A stretch of 64,000 bases of DNA, from the NCBI RefSeq assembly GCF_007991755.1, contig NZ_BJYY01000013.1, positions 558,001-622,000 of the forward strand. The letters run 5' to 3'. The position numbers and the translations under genes are program-made. The notes beneath the pieces are model-generated. The model had not been told where the DNA came from. It saw only the letters and a program-made list of their open reading frames with translations, and searched no databases. The stretch is from Cellulomonas aerilata. GTDB taxonomy: Bacteria; Actinomycetota; Actinomycetes; Actinomycetales; Cellulomonadaceae. Positions 16,699 to 28,315 of the stretch are shown here, piece after piece (the stretch's first letter is position 1; each line of letters begins with the position of its first letter).

Positions 16699-17597
16699 GC
16701 GCCGTCTCGCACTCCGCCGTCGCCGCCCGCGTGGACCTCCGGACGGTCGACGGCCGCGACGTCCGTCAGGACCGGGTCCCCCTCGCGCTCGCCCGTCCGC
16801 CCGTCGATCCGGACGGGGCGGACGACCTCGACGAGGCGGACGTCCGGCGGGGGCCGGACCGAGCCGCGCCGGTCACCCGACCTTCGGGGGCGTCGGAGGG
16901 GCACGGGACGCCCGGCGGGCCCGGCCCTGCTGCCGATGGGCCCGGGTCCGGCGGGGCGCCCGACGGGCCCGAACGGGGGCGCGACGCGTCCGACCCCGGC
17001 TCGGCGACCGGGCGACCCACCGGCCCCGGCACACCGGTCCACGCGACGACCGGCACCCCGGACGACGCCGGACCCGACGAGCACCCGCCGACGCCTCCGC
17101 ACCCGGTCACCGTCCGGCTCGTGCCCCGAAGCGAGCCGTCCGCACAGCCCCTGCGCGCCACGGCACCGGCCCACGGCGTGCCGCCCGTCCTCGGCAGCCC
17201 GGCGGCGGGTGCGCTGGCCCGGCACGCCCGGACCACCTACCCGGGCGTGGAGACGCCGGCACCGACCGGACCGCTGCCCGACCCGACCCCGCTGTGCTGC
17301 GCGATGGTGCAGGCGGCGGTCGAGGGCCTCCGGGGCGTCCGCCCGCTCGCCCAGCTGACGCGGTGGGTCTCCCCCGAGGTCTACGACCTGCTCCAGCTGC
17401 GTGCCGAGCTGGTCCAGCGAGCCGGTCGGCCGACGGCGTCACGAGCGGGCATCCGCCGGATACGGCTGTTCCGGATCGGCGAGGAGGTGGCCGAGGCGTC
17501 GGTCGTCGTCGACGACGGCCCGCGGGTCCGCGCGGTCGCCGTCCGGCTCGAGGGCCACCGGGGGCGGTGGCGGGCCGTCGCCATGGAGATCGGCTGA
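16695..17597 (+). CDS. Rv3235-family protein
   Basis: 300 residues from the GTG at 16695, which overlaps the LysM gene's stop. The first 180 residues are disordered Pro/Asp/Gly-rich sequence. The C-terminal 120 carry the conserved unit CCAMVQAAVEGLRGVRPLAQ, LTRWVSPEVYDLL, then RIRLFRIGEEVAEASVVVDD and VAVRLEGHRGRWRAVAMEIG, as in the mycobacterial Rv3235 family, whose gene lies near secA in that genus. Function unknown. Coupling to the LysM protein suggests a shared envelope role. Confidence 0.8.
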   Translation: MSAVSHSAVAARVDLRTVDGRDVRQDRVPLALARPPVDPDGADDLDEADVRRGPDRAAPVTRPSGASEGHGTPGGPGPAADGPGSGGAPDGPERGRDASDPGSATGRPTGPGTPVHATTGTPDDAGPDEHPPTPPHPVTVRLVPRSEPSAQPLRATAPAHGVPPVLGSPAAGALARHARTTYPGVETPAPTGPLPDPTPLCCAMVQAAVEGLRGVRPLAQLTRWVSPEVYDLLQLRAELVQRAGRPTASRAGIRRIRLFRIGEEVAEASVVVDDGPRVRAVAVRLEGHRGRWRAVAMEIG

Positions 17598-17643
17598 GTC
17601 GGACAACGCGGCAGCGGCGGCACGCAGCCAATGCACGGCCGGC

Positions 17644-17805
17644 GTCCGTGCCGGTTGCGTGCCGGGGTGCGTGCCGGCGTCCGTGCCGGAGGCGTGTTGA
17701 GGTGCGTGCCGGGGTCCGTTCCCGAGGTGTGTCGAGGTGCGCGCCGGAATGCGTGCCGGCGTCTGTGCCGAGGTGCGAGCCGGGGCCGCCGGGGATTCGT
17801 GCCGG
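17644..17805 (+). repeat. Degenerate 11-12-bp tandem repeat in an intergenic region
   Basis: About 14 copies of a GC-rich unit with core GTGCCGG (consensus near TGCGTGCCGGGG), spaced 11 or 12 bp apart, fill most of the 302-bp gap between the Rv3235-type gene and the lipoprotein gene. No gene is supported in this gap. Similar repeats occur at 51949-52056 (opposite orientation) and, with another unit, at 32565-32600. Confidence 0.8.
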
Positions 17806-17887
17806 GAAGCCGGCTCGGGACGCCCGGGACGCGACTCACGGCCTCGCGACCCCTGCTCGAGGGAACGGCCGGGACCGGGGCCCGGGT

Positions 17888-17893
17888 TAGCGT
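17888..17893 (+). promoter_or_regulatory. -10 box (TAGCGT), leaderless type, of the lipoprotein gene
   Basis: TAGCGT ends 6 nt before the GTG at 17900. Confidence 0.5.
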
Positions 17894-17899
17894 GGGCCC

Positions 17900-18352
17900 G
17901 TGACACGCGCAGGATCCCGGCCACGACGCACGTCGACCGCCGCGGTGGCGCTCGTCCTCCTCGGCACACTCGCCGGCTGCGGTGCTGGGCCGGGATCGGA
18001 GGTCCCCTCACCCATGTCGTCCCCGACGCCGCCGGGACCGGGTCCCGCACCCACGTCCGTCCCCACCACGCCGCCGCCGGCGTCCACACCCGGGTCCGAG
18101 GACCTGCCCGAGGACCTCCCCCTGCCCGCTGCGACCGGGACACCGGTCCAGGCCACCGGGACGGTCACGCAGGGGGTCGAGCACGGCTGCCTGCTCCTGG
18201 AGGACGGGGGGACGACGTACCTGCTGCTCGGGTTCCCCGACCAGCTGCCCGTCGGGGCCGAGGTCACCGTCGAGGGCACGCTCGCCGAGGACGTGATGAC
18301 GACCTGCCAGCAGGGCACGCCGCTGCTGGTCCGGACGGTGACGGCGCGCTGA
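17900..18352 (+). CDS. Putative lipoprotein with OB-like C-terminal domain
   Basis: 150 residues from the GTG at 17900. Signal peptide with the lipobox LAGC (Cys at about 28), then a Pro/Ser/Thr-rich linker to about residue 80, then about 70 residues of beta-rich sequence: ATGTVTQGVEHGCLLLEDGG, YLLLGFPDQLPVGAEVTVEG, TLAEDVMTTCQQG. The GTV..G...LxxGxxVTVxG pattern looks like a small OB-type barrel with two Cys that could pair. Function unknown. It is convergent with the subtilase gene across a perfect hairpin. Confidence 0.75.
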   Translation: MTRAGSRPRRTSTAAVALVLLGTLAGCGAGPGSEVPSPMSSPTPPGPGPAPTSVPTTPPPASTPGSEDLPEDLPLPAATGTPVQATGTVTQGVEHGCLLLEDGGTTYLLLGFPDQLPVGAEVTVEGTLAEDVMTTCQQGTPLLVRTVTAR

Positions 18353-18391
18353 CGCCCCCGACCCGCTGACTCGACGCTCAACGCCCGGGCG

Positions 18392-18429
18392 CACGGGAGG
18401 CCCGCGACGTCCGTCGCGGGCCTCCCGTG
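18392..18429. terminator. Perfect 18-bp hairpin between the lipoprotein and subtilase genes
   Basis: Arms 18392-18409 and 18412-18429 are exact reverse complements with only 2 nt between them. Placed between convergent stop codons (18352 and 18450). Confidence 0.85.
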
Positions 18430-18449
18430 TGCTGCTGACGAGCCCGTCG

Positions 18450-21400
18450 TCAGGGGCGGACCTCCCGGACCAGCACGCTGCCGGTCCCGACCACCGCACC
18501 GTCGCCGGTGACGACCGACATGGTGCCGAACAGCGACCGACCCGCGGCCGGGACGGCGCCGACGGTCACCGTGCCGGTGATCTCGGTGGTCGCCCCGGGC
18601 GCGAGCGTGACCGGCGCCGACGTCACCGCCAGCTCGCCCAGCGAGCCGGCGTAGAAGACGTCCAGGTAGTCGAACTCGGTCGTCCCGGCCGGCACCTCGA
18701 ACCCGTCGACCAGCACCGTGTAGGTGCCGGGCGCCGGGTCGGTGATGGACACCGACTCCTCGGAGTCGCCGTCCGCGTCGATGGCCACCTGCACGCCGTC
18801 GAGGAGCACGACCAGGTCGAGGTCGGCCCGCGCGTCGGACGGCGACCCGATGCTGACGTCCAGCCGCTCCGCGCCCTCCGGCACGTCGACGGCGTACTCC
18901 TGCGTCGCGCCGTCGGCGACCGTCTGCCGGCTCCGGGCGCCGCTGCCCAGCGGACCGCCCTGACCGGCCACGGTCGTCTCGCCGAACGTGTTGGTGACCG
19001 TCCAGGCGAGCGGGAGCACCTCACCGAGTCCGGCCGACTCGATCTCCGTCACGGCGGGCTCGACCTCGACCCCGAGGACGCCGGCGCCCACGACGTACGG
19101 GTTGGCCAGGGTCGGCGTCGTCCGGCGAGCCTCGACCTCGATCTCCCACACCCCCGGAGCCGGGTCCGCGTACGTCCGCGCCGACGGGTCGCACGCCGTG
19201 ACGTCGGAGAAGTTGGTGAAGCACTGCGAGCTCGCGGTCGGGTCGACCGCGATGCCGTTCGGGTTGATCGCGATGAAGCGGGTCTGGCTCCCCGCGGCGA
19301 TGCCGGTCAGGTTGACCCGGAGCGCCGCCGCGCCCTCGGGCACCGTGACGAAGTGGCTCTGCGTGCGCGCACGCTCGACGCTGCCGGAGGTCTCCCACCC
19401 GAACGACGGCGCCGCGAGCTCGTCGGACGCCACCACCACCAGCGAGACGGACTGCTCGACCCCCAGCACACGGGGGTCGTCGAGCTGGAGCACGGCGCCG
19501 TGCGCACCGCTCGCCGGGTTGGCCCGGACCGGGATGGTCACCGGGACGTCCAGCGGCAGACGCACGGTGCGAGGCGCCCGGAAGGTGCCGTCGTCACTCA
19601 GCAGGGACACGGTGTGCACGCGGTCGCCGGCGTCGCCGGACGTCCGCGTCACCGTGACCTCGTAGGTCTTCTGGGTCCCGGGCACCGCGCCCCCGGCGGA
19701 AGCGGGGCAGCGGTCGTAGACGCCCGTGCCCACGTGCGGCGTCGCGAGCAGCCCGGACAGCGGGGTGCAGACCGGGGCGGTCACCTCGTACCCGACCGGC
19801 TCGAGCCGGTCGGCGCGCCGCAGCAGCGACCACGCGTCGGGGACGTCCAGCTGCCCCAGTCCCTGCTCGTAGCTGGGCAGCCCGCGCTCGAAGTCGGCCG
19901 AGCTGTAGATGGCCTTGCGCAGCTGCGCCGGGGTGACCGCGATCTCCTCCGCGCGGGCCGCGGACAGCAGCAGGGCCGCGCCGCCGGCCGCCATGGGCGA
20001 GGCCATGGACGTGCCGTTGAACATCGCGTAGCCGGGCGGCAGGTCGTACCCGGCCTCCGGCACCGGCCCACCCTCCTGCCACAGCGGCACGGTCGAGATC
20101 GCCGACCCGGGCGCCGTGATGTTGGGCTTGAGCCCGCCGTCCTCCCGCGGGCCGCGCGAGGAGAAGGTGAACAGCGCCTGGTCCGCCGAGACGGCGGCGC
20201 CGTAGTTCGCCAGGTACGTGTCGCGTGAGACCGCCGCCCCGACGGCGACGGCGTCCGTGGCCACGCCGGGGTCACCGACGGTGTTGAGCCCCGGGCCGCT
20301 GTTCCCCGCCGACAGGAAGATCTGCACGCCGGTCTCGGCGATGAGGCGGTTGTAGAGCAGCGCTCGGGCGTTGTTGCCGTCGTTCAGCGCCGGCAGCCCG
20401 CCGATCGACATGTTGACCACGTCGACCCCGCGGTTGCGGACCAGGTCGATCATGCCCTCCACCAGGGCGACCGCCGTGCAGCTGCCGCTCCAGGTGCAGG
20501 CGCGGCTGGACACGAGCGTCGCACCCGGCGCGGCGCCGGAGACGTCCCCGCCGAACAGCGCGTTGCCCGCGGCGATCCCGGCGACGTGGGAGCCGTGGGC
20601 GGCCTCGACGATCCCGATGTTGACGAAGTCGGCCGTCTGGCCGGCGAAGCCCGCAGGCGTCAGGTCGACGTCCTCGCGGAACTCGACCACGAACGGCATG
20701 CTCTCCTGCACGGCGGTCGCCGGGTCGTCGGTCCCGAGGTGACCGACCTGGAACGCCTCGCCGTACGGGCGCCGCAGCTCCTCGTCGGTGAAGTCCAGGT
20801 CCTGGTCGGTGTCGACCCAGATCGCGTTGTCGGACGCCCGGTACAGCACGCCCCAGACGTCCGTGGTGTCCCCGTCGCGGTTGACGTCGCCGCCGACCTC
20901 GGAGCCGGCGGTGATGGCCTCGGAGAACCGGTTGATGCGGAAGTCGCCGGCAGGGGCCGTCCACGTCGACCCCTGGTAGGCGAACGTCGGGCCCGCCACG
21001 ACGGCGCGCATGGCCCGCCAGGTGGGGTCGCCGTCGACCAGCGGGTCCGTCGCGGTGACCCAGTCGACGATCTTGCGCTCGCCGGTCGACGTCGTCTGCA
21101 GGGACGGGTGGTCGAGGTCGACCCCGCTGTCCAGGATCCCGATCGTGACACCGCGGCCGTCCCACTCCGGGTGGCTGCGGACGAACGACGCGGCGCCGAT
21201 CTCGGCGGTCGGCATGTACGGGTTCCGGACGGGGGTCTGCGCGCTCGGGCCGGGCACCGGCGCCGATCCGGGCCGCCGCGCCTCGCGGCGCTCGTCCGCC
21301 GTCGGGTCGGGCAGGGCCAGCCCCTCGTTGAGGTCCACCCGCAGGACGCTGTCCGACGACGCGGCCTTCTCGACCGCGCCGGTCGGCAGCTGCGCGCGCA

Positions 21401-21764
21401 CGTAGCCGAGCTCGTCGTCCGTGAACCCGACGTCACCACCGAGGCCGGCCACCTGCTCGGCCACGGCCGGCGCCTGGCCGGCCTCGGTGGCCAGCAGCAC
21501 GGTCACGGCCTCCTCGCCGCCGGCCTGCGCCTCGGCGAGCAGCTCGCGGTCGTGGTCACCGAGCTTGTCGTTGGCGTCCGCCTTCCCGTCGGTCCCGACC
21601 TCGCCGGGCGGCTGGCCGCCGTCCGGCGGCGGGGTCACGGCGACGGGCGGGTCCTCGACGGCAGCACCGGCCGTCGGCGCGGTGGCGATCATGGTGCTGA
21701 GGAGAGCGGCAGCAAGTCCTGCGACAGCGGTACGTCGGCGGGACGCTGATCTGGGAAGGAACAC
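18450..21764 (-). CDS. Secreted S8 subtilisin-family serine protease
   Basis: 1104 residues. N-terminal signal peptide (RRRTAVAGLAAALLS to TAGAAVE), an inhibitor-like propeptide region (about 80-145), then the catalytic domain: Asp212 in GILDSGVDLDHP, His390 in AAHGSHVAGIAAG, oxyanion Asn in LSAGNSGPG (488), and Ser586 in NGTSMASPMAAG. About 175 residues lie between Asp and His, far more than in subtilisin, including a DVNRDGDTTDVWG stretch that resembles a Ca-binding loop. The C-terminal 500 residues are beta-sandwich-like segments, including PPC-like regions. Extracellular; substrate unknown. Confidence 0.95.
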   Translation of the reverse strand: MFLPRSASRRRTAVAGLAAALLSTMIATAPTAGAAVEDPPVAVTPPPDGGQPPGEVGTDGKADANDKLGDHDRELLAEAQAGGEEAVTVLLATEAGQAPAVAEQVAGLGGDVGFTDDELGYVRAQLPTGAVEKAASSDSVLRVDLNEGLALPDPTADERREARRPGSAPVPGPSAQTPVRNPYMPTAEIGAASFVRSHPEWDGRGVTIGILDSGVDLDHPSLQTTSTGERKIVDWVTATDPLVDGDPTWRAMRAVVAGPTFAYQGSTWTAPAGDFRINRFSEAITAGSEVGGDVNRDGDTTDVWGVLYRASDNAIWVDTDQDLDFTDEELRRPYGEAFQVGHLGTDDPATAVQESMPFVVEFREDVDLTPAGFAGQTADFVNIGIVEAAHGSHVAGIAAGNALFGGDVSGAAPGATLVSSRACTWSGSCTAVALVEGMIDLVRNRGVDVVNMSIGGLPALNDGNNARALLYNRLIAETGVQIFLSAGNSGPGLNTVGDPGVATDAVAVGAAVSRDTYLANYGAAVSADQALFTFSSRGPREDGGLKPNITAPGSAISTVPLWQEGGPVPEAGYDLPPGYAMFNGTSMASPMAAGGAALLLSAARAEEIAVTPAQLRKAIYSSADFERGLPSYEQGLGQLDVPDAWSLLRRADRLEPVGYEVTAPVCTPLSGLLATPHVGTGVYDRCPASAGGAVPGTQKTYEVTVTRTSGDAGDRVHTVSLLSDDGTFRAPRTVRLPLDVPVTIPVRANPASGAHGAVLQLDDPRVLGVEQSVSLVVVASDELAAPSFGWETSGSVERARTQSHFVTVPEGAAALRVNLTGIAAGSQTRFIAINPNGIAVDPTASSQCFTNFSDVTACDPSARTYADPAPGVWEIEVEARRTTPTLANPYVVGAGVLGVEVEPAVTEIESAGLGEVLPLAWTVTNTFGETTVAGQGGPLGSGARSRQTVADGATQEYAVDVPEGAERLDVSIGSPSDARADLDLVVLLDGVQVAIDADGDSEESVSITDPAPGTYTVLVDGFEVPAGTTEFDYLDVFYAGSLGELAVTSAPVTLAPGATTEITGTVTVGAVPAAGRSLFGTMSVVTGDGAVVGTGSVLVREVRP

Positions 21765-21962
21765 GCGGTTTCCACTTCTGCGGGGGACGTCTGGTCCGCA
21801 GATCCTGCCTCACCCGCACCGTCCTGCCCGCACGCACCACGCCGGACCGTCACCGCAGTCCAGGGCCACCGCCGGCGTGCGGGCGCGCCCCGTCCGCCGC
21901 CCTCCGGCCGGCCCGTCGAGGGCTCGGCCGTCGGGCGGCGGTGCGCGGTGGGCCCGGCGCCG

Positions 21963-24800
<2,838 letters not shown>

Positions 24801-24911
24801 GCGTGACTCCCATGGTCATCCGTCGTCCGCGGCCGGGTGGCCGGGCGGACCGTGTTCGGCTGGCTCCGCGAGCCGCAGCGGTTGTGCGACATCGCCTCGA
24901 CAGACCTGCCC

Positions 24912-24917
24912 ATCCTA
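24912..24917 (-). promoter_or_regulatory. Candidate -10 box (TAGGAT) for secA
   Basis: TAGGAT on the minus strand, 112 bp before the secA start, embedded in the TAG stop codon of the upstream glycosylase gene. The -35 is not convincing. Confidence 0.3.
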
Positions 24918-26255
24918 GGCGAGCGGCCGACCAGGATCTGCCCTCCCGCGGGGGGAGGTCGCGGCCTGCTCCCCCGCCGCACCGGCGGTCGGTGCGACCA
25001 CGACGCCGTGCCCCGGTCCGGCCAGCTCGGCCGCCAGCCGCGACGCCAGGTCCCCCCGCTCGGGCCCGACCACGACGTCGTCCAGCCCCAGCCACGACGC
25101 CATCTCGCGCAGCTCGGCCGCCAGCGCCGACGTCGTCTCGGGCGGCGCGCCGGGCTCGGCGTGGGCCGCGACCACCCGCAGCACCCGGACCGCACGGTCG
25201 GCCTTGAGGTCCACCCGGGCGCACAGCTGCTCGCCGAGCAGGAACGGCAGCACGTAGTACCCGTGCACACGCTGCTCGGCCGGGACGTAGATCTCGATCC
25301 GGTAGTGCATGCCGAACAGCTCCTGCAGCCGGCGCCGTTCGAACACCAGCGGGTCGAAGGGACTCAGCAGGGTCCGCGCGGTCGCCGCGCGGGGACGTCG
25401 GGCGTCGGCGTGCAGCCAGGCGGGCCGGTCCCAGCCGCGGACCGCCACGGGCAGCAGGACGCCGTCCTCCACGAGCTCGTCGACGGCCTTGCGGGTGGGG
25501 CCCTGCCGCAGCCGGAAGTAGTCGGCCAGGCACGACAGCGTCCCGACGCCGTGAGCCCGCGCCGAGATCTCCACCAGCGCCCGGACGGCGTCGTCCTCGG
25601 CGACCGGCGGCGCGGCCACCACCTCGGGCGGGAGCACCCGCTCGGTGAGGTCGTACAGCCGCTCGAACGCCGCGTTGCGCCGCGCGGACGTGACCTCACC
25701 GGTGAAGAACAGGAACTCCAGCGCACGCTTGGCGACGGTCCAGTTCCAGCCCCACTCGGTGCGGGTGCGCGGATGGTCCGCCTCGTACAGGGCGTGCACC
25801 TCGCTCGCGGTCATCGGCCCGCGCTCGGTGAGCAGCTCGCGGATCTCCGCGACGATGCCGGAGTGGCTCAGGGCCACACCGCTGATCGACCCCCACGCCT
25901 CGGTGGCGTACCGGCGCTGGCGCCACTCCAGCAGCCGGTACGTCGTCGGCGGGACGTACGACGCCACGTGCGCCCAGTACTCCACGAGCCGGCGCGGCGG
26001 CGTGCCCGAGGCCCGGTCGATCAGCCCGACGTCGTAGGCGCCGAGCCGGGAGTAGACGGGCATGAGGTGCGCCCGGGCGAGGACGTTCACCGAGTCGATC
26101 TGCAGCAGCCCGAGCCGGTCGACCACACCCTGCAGCTGGCGCATGGTCACGCGGCTGCCGGCGGCGGGCCGGGGGCGGTCCAGGCCCTGCGCGCCGAGCG
26201 CCACCCGGCGGGCCTGGCCCAGGCTCAGGACGTCGACGGGGCGGGAGGAGAGCAT
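24915..26255 (-). CDS. Winged-helix DNA glycosylase, YcaQ/AlkX type (HTH_42)
   Basis: 446 residues from the ATG at 26255 (GGGAGGA 7 nt upstream). HTH_42 family of interstrand crosslink/alkylation DNA glycosylases. The catalytic motif is QID (Gln52-Ile-Asp54 in LLQIDSVNVLARAH), the QxD form typical of YcaQ-like enzymes. Further family features: RLVEYWAHVASYVPPTTYRL, TEWGWNWTVAKRALEFLFFT, SPFDPLVFERRRLQELF, VHGYYVLPFLLGEQLCARVD. It should remove bulky or crosslinked N-alkylpurines. The stop overlaps a possible secA -10. A second member with QxQ is at 39293-40528. Confidence 0.9.
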   Translation of the reverse strand: MLSSRPVDVLSLGQARRVALGAQGLDRPRPAAGSRVTMRQLQGVVDRLGLLQIDSVNVLARAHLMPVYSRLGAYDVGLIDRASGTPPRRLVEYWAHVASYVPPTTYRLLEWRQRRYATEAWGSISGVALSHSGIVAEIRELLTERGPMTASEVHALYEADHPRTRTEWGWNWTVAKRALEFLFFTGEVTSARRNAAFERLYDLTERVLPPEVVAAPPVAEDDAVRALVEISARAHGVGTLSCLADYFRLRQGPTRKAVDELVEDGVLLPVAVRGWDRPAWLHADARRPRAATARTLLSPFDPLVFERRRLQELFGMHYRIEIYVPAEQRVHGYYVLPFLLGEQLCARVDLKADRAVRVLRVVAAHAEPGAPPETTSALAAELREMASWLGLDDVVVGPERGDLASRLAAELAGPGHGVVVAPTAGAAGEQAATSPRGRADPGRPLA

Positions 26256-26357
26256 GCGCCCATCCTCCCGCCCCGCACCCACATCGCCCGGACCTGCACC
26301 CGACCGGCGCGCACGCGACCGTGCGCGCCGGACCGCGTGCGCGCCGGACCCCGTGCG

Positions 26358-27011
26358 TCAGCCCGCCGCGGCCGCCTGCCCGGCTGAGCCGGCGAGGCCG
26401 GCGCGCATCACCGGGGTGTCGAGCTTGATGACCCCGTACGACCAGCCGTGGCGCCGGTAGGCGACCGACGGCTGCGCCGTCTCGGCGTCGATGAACAGGT
26501 AGAAGTCGTGTCCCACCATCTCCATCTCGTACAGCGCGTCGTCCACGGTCATCGGGTGGGCCTCGTGGACCTTCTCGCGGATGACGACCGGCGAGTCCCC
26601 GAGCACGTGCTCGACCGCTTCCCCGGGTGCGGGGGCGGGAGCGGGCTCGGTGTCGACGACGGGTTCCGGTGGGCGCACGTCGACGGGGGTGAGAGGAGTG
26701 TTGCCGCGGTGCCCCTTGCGTCGGTCGCGGTTGCGACGGAGCCGTTCGAGCAGCCTGCCGGCGGCGAGGTCGAGGGCGGCGTACCGGTCGTCGGCGGTCG
26801 CCTCGGCACGGACCACGGGACCGCTGTCCACCACCGTCAGCTCGACCCGTTCGCGGATGCCGGCGAGTCGGGGGTTGTTCTCGTGGGTGACCTCCACGTC
26901 GATCCGCTGGGCGCGTGGCGCCAGCTGCTCGACCTTGGCCAGCTTCTCGTCCACGTGACGGCGGAACTTCTCGGGCAGCTCTGCGTGCCGGCCGACGACG
27001 ACAATGTCCAT
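26358..27011 (-). CDS. hpf: Long-form ribosome hibernation-promoting factor
   Basis: 217 residues from the ATG at 27011 with a near-perfect ribosome-binding site (GGAGG, 5-nt spacer). N-terminal S30AE domain (DIVVVGRHAELPEKFRRHV to LDLAAGRLLERLRRNRDRRK), a Pro/Ala linker, and the C-terminal dimerisation domain (VVIREKVHEAHPMTVDDALY to SVAYRRHGWSYGVIKL). The two-domain form drives 100S ribosome dimers. It sits between comF and the YcaQ-type gene, in the usual actinobacterial order near secA. Its leader from the predicted promoter is about 165 nt long. Confidence 0.96.
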   Translation of the reverse strand: MDIVVVGRHAELPEKFRRHVDEKLAKVEQLAPRAQRIDVEVTHENNPRLAGIRERVELTVVDSGPVVRAEATADDRYAALDLAAGRLLERLRRNRDRRKGHRGNTPLTPVDVRPPEPVVDTEPAPAPAPGEAVEHVLGDSPVVIREKVHEAHPMTVDDALYEMEMVGHDFYLFIDAETAQPSVAYRRHGWSYGVIKLDTPVMRAGLAGSAGQAAAAG

Positions 27012-27181
27012 GAGGACCTCCGGGTGTTTCGGGGCGGGCTCAGCCGCCCGGCGGGATAGCGGACGCGCCCTGGGAGGGCGGTCGGGTCTGCACCACCTCC
27101 TCCGCGCTACGGGGCGCGCGGTCCACCCCCGGGGAGGTCGGCGAGCTCTGCACCGACGGCCCTGGACCGGCTCTGCGGCCC

Positions 27182-27210
27182 ACCGTAGACCCGACTCTTG
27201 GGGGTCACCA
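27182..27210 (-). promoter_or_regulatory. Candidate promoter of hpf
   Basis: Minus strand: TGGTGA (-35, 27210-27205), 17-nt spacer, TACGGT (-10, 27187-27182). It overlaps the end of comF, about 170 bp before the hpf start. Confidence 0.4.
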
Positions 27211-28137
27211 CGCGGGGGTTGTCGTGACCGGATCGTGAGACGGCACGCTCCGGGCGCAGGCTCTCTGCAGCGCGACGGGCGCCTGGGCGGCCCGCCGCCC
27301 GGGCGGTGGTGTGGCGGCCAGGGTGAGTGCCGCGACGACCCGCGCACCGGCCCCACGGACCACGTCGTCGCAGGCCGCGAGCGTGGCGCCGGTGGTCAGC
27401 ACGTCGTCGACGAGCAGCACCGGCTGCCCCGCGGCGGGTCGCGCGGCGCCCCGGCGCCAGCGGATGCGGCCGCCGACGTTGCTGCGCCGGGCCCGCGCCC
27501 CCAGGCCCACCTGGTCCCGCGCCCCACGGCGCTGCACCAGCACGGGCGCCGCCGACGCCGGCACGCCGTGGGTCGTGCACGCTCGCGCCACGGCGACGGC
27601 CAGGCGGCCGGTGAGGTCGACGCCGCGTCGGCGTCGGGCGGCCCCGGACGACGGCGCGGGCACCACGAGCAGCGGTGGCCCGGCGCCGGCCGGCCCGGGG
27701 GGCCCCGCGGATCCGGCCGGCCGAGCCGGCCCTGCCGCGCCGGTCGCACCGGCCGCCCGGAGCACCGGGGCGACGTCCCGCGCCGCCGCGGCGAGCGCCG
27801 CGGTCAGGACCGGGGTCAGGTCGACGCGCCCGCGGTCCTTCCACGCCACCACCAGCTCGCGCACCGCCCCGGTGTACGCGGTCAGCGTCCACACCGGCAG
27901 CGGGGCTCGTCCCACCCGGTCCAGCCGCGGCGCGCCGGCCTCGCACCGCCACGCCGGACCGTCCAGCATCGCCCGGCACGCCGCGCACAGCGGCACGTCC
28001 AGCAGCCCGCACCCGGCGCACTCCACCGGGACGACGAGCCCTGCCAGGTCGCGGGCGGCACGGACGAGCCCTGCCCGCCACCCGCCCCTGGAGCGCGGCG
28101 GCGGAGACGGGTCCGCACCCGCATCAGGGACGCTCAC
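27205..28137 (-). CDS. ComF-family phosphoribosyltransferase-like protein
   Basis: 310 residues from the GTG at 28137; a GTG at 28179 would add 14 residues, and neither start has a strong ribosome-binding site. An N-terminal zinc-ribbon pair (CAGCGLLDVPLCAAC) is followed by a type I phosphoribosyltransferase domain with the PRPP loop VLLVDDVLTTGATLAACD and a QVGLGARARRSNV segment. ComF proteins act with helicase ComFA in DNA uptake in Firmicutes; in actinobacteria the role is uncertain. A Gly/Ala/Pro-rich insertion of about 35 residues sits in the middle. Confidence 0.85.
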   Translation of the reverse strand: MSVPDAGADPSPPPRSRGGWRAGLVRAARDLAGLVVPVECAGCGLLDVPLCAACRAMLDGPAWRCEAGAPRLDRVGRAPLPVWTLTAYTGAVRELVVAWKDRGRVDLTPVLTAALAAAARDVAPVLRAAGATGAAGPARPAGSAGPPGPAGAGPPLLVVPAPSSGAARRRRGVDLTGRLAVAVARACTTHGVPASAAPVLVQRRGARDQVGLGARARRSNVGGRIRWRRGAARPAAGQPVLLVDDVLTTGATLAACDDVVRGAGARVVAALTLAATPPPGRRAAQAPVALQRACARSVPSHDPVTTTPAW

Positions 28138-28315
28138 CGCGCCAGGGTCCCCGGCGGCCGGAGCGCCCCACCAGGGCACCGCGGGGCCGCGGTGGACGAC
28201 CGCGCTCGCGGGCCGCCCGGGGTCGACACGCGGGGGTCGACACGCGGGGCGGTCACCCCGGGTCAGCCTCGACCTCGGCCGAGGACGGCGTCGGCGGCAG
28301 CCGGCGCGGCCGTCC

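Noticed and set aside
17598-17899. Short open frames across the 12-bp repeat (Val-Arg-Ala-Gly type peptides)
   Set aside because: A multiple-of-three repeat opens frames automatically, the spacing drifts between 11 and 12 bp, and there is no ribosome-binding site.
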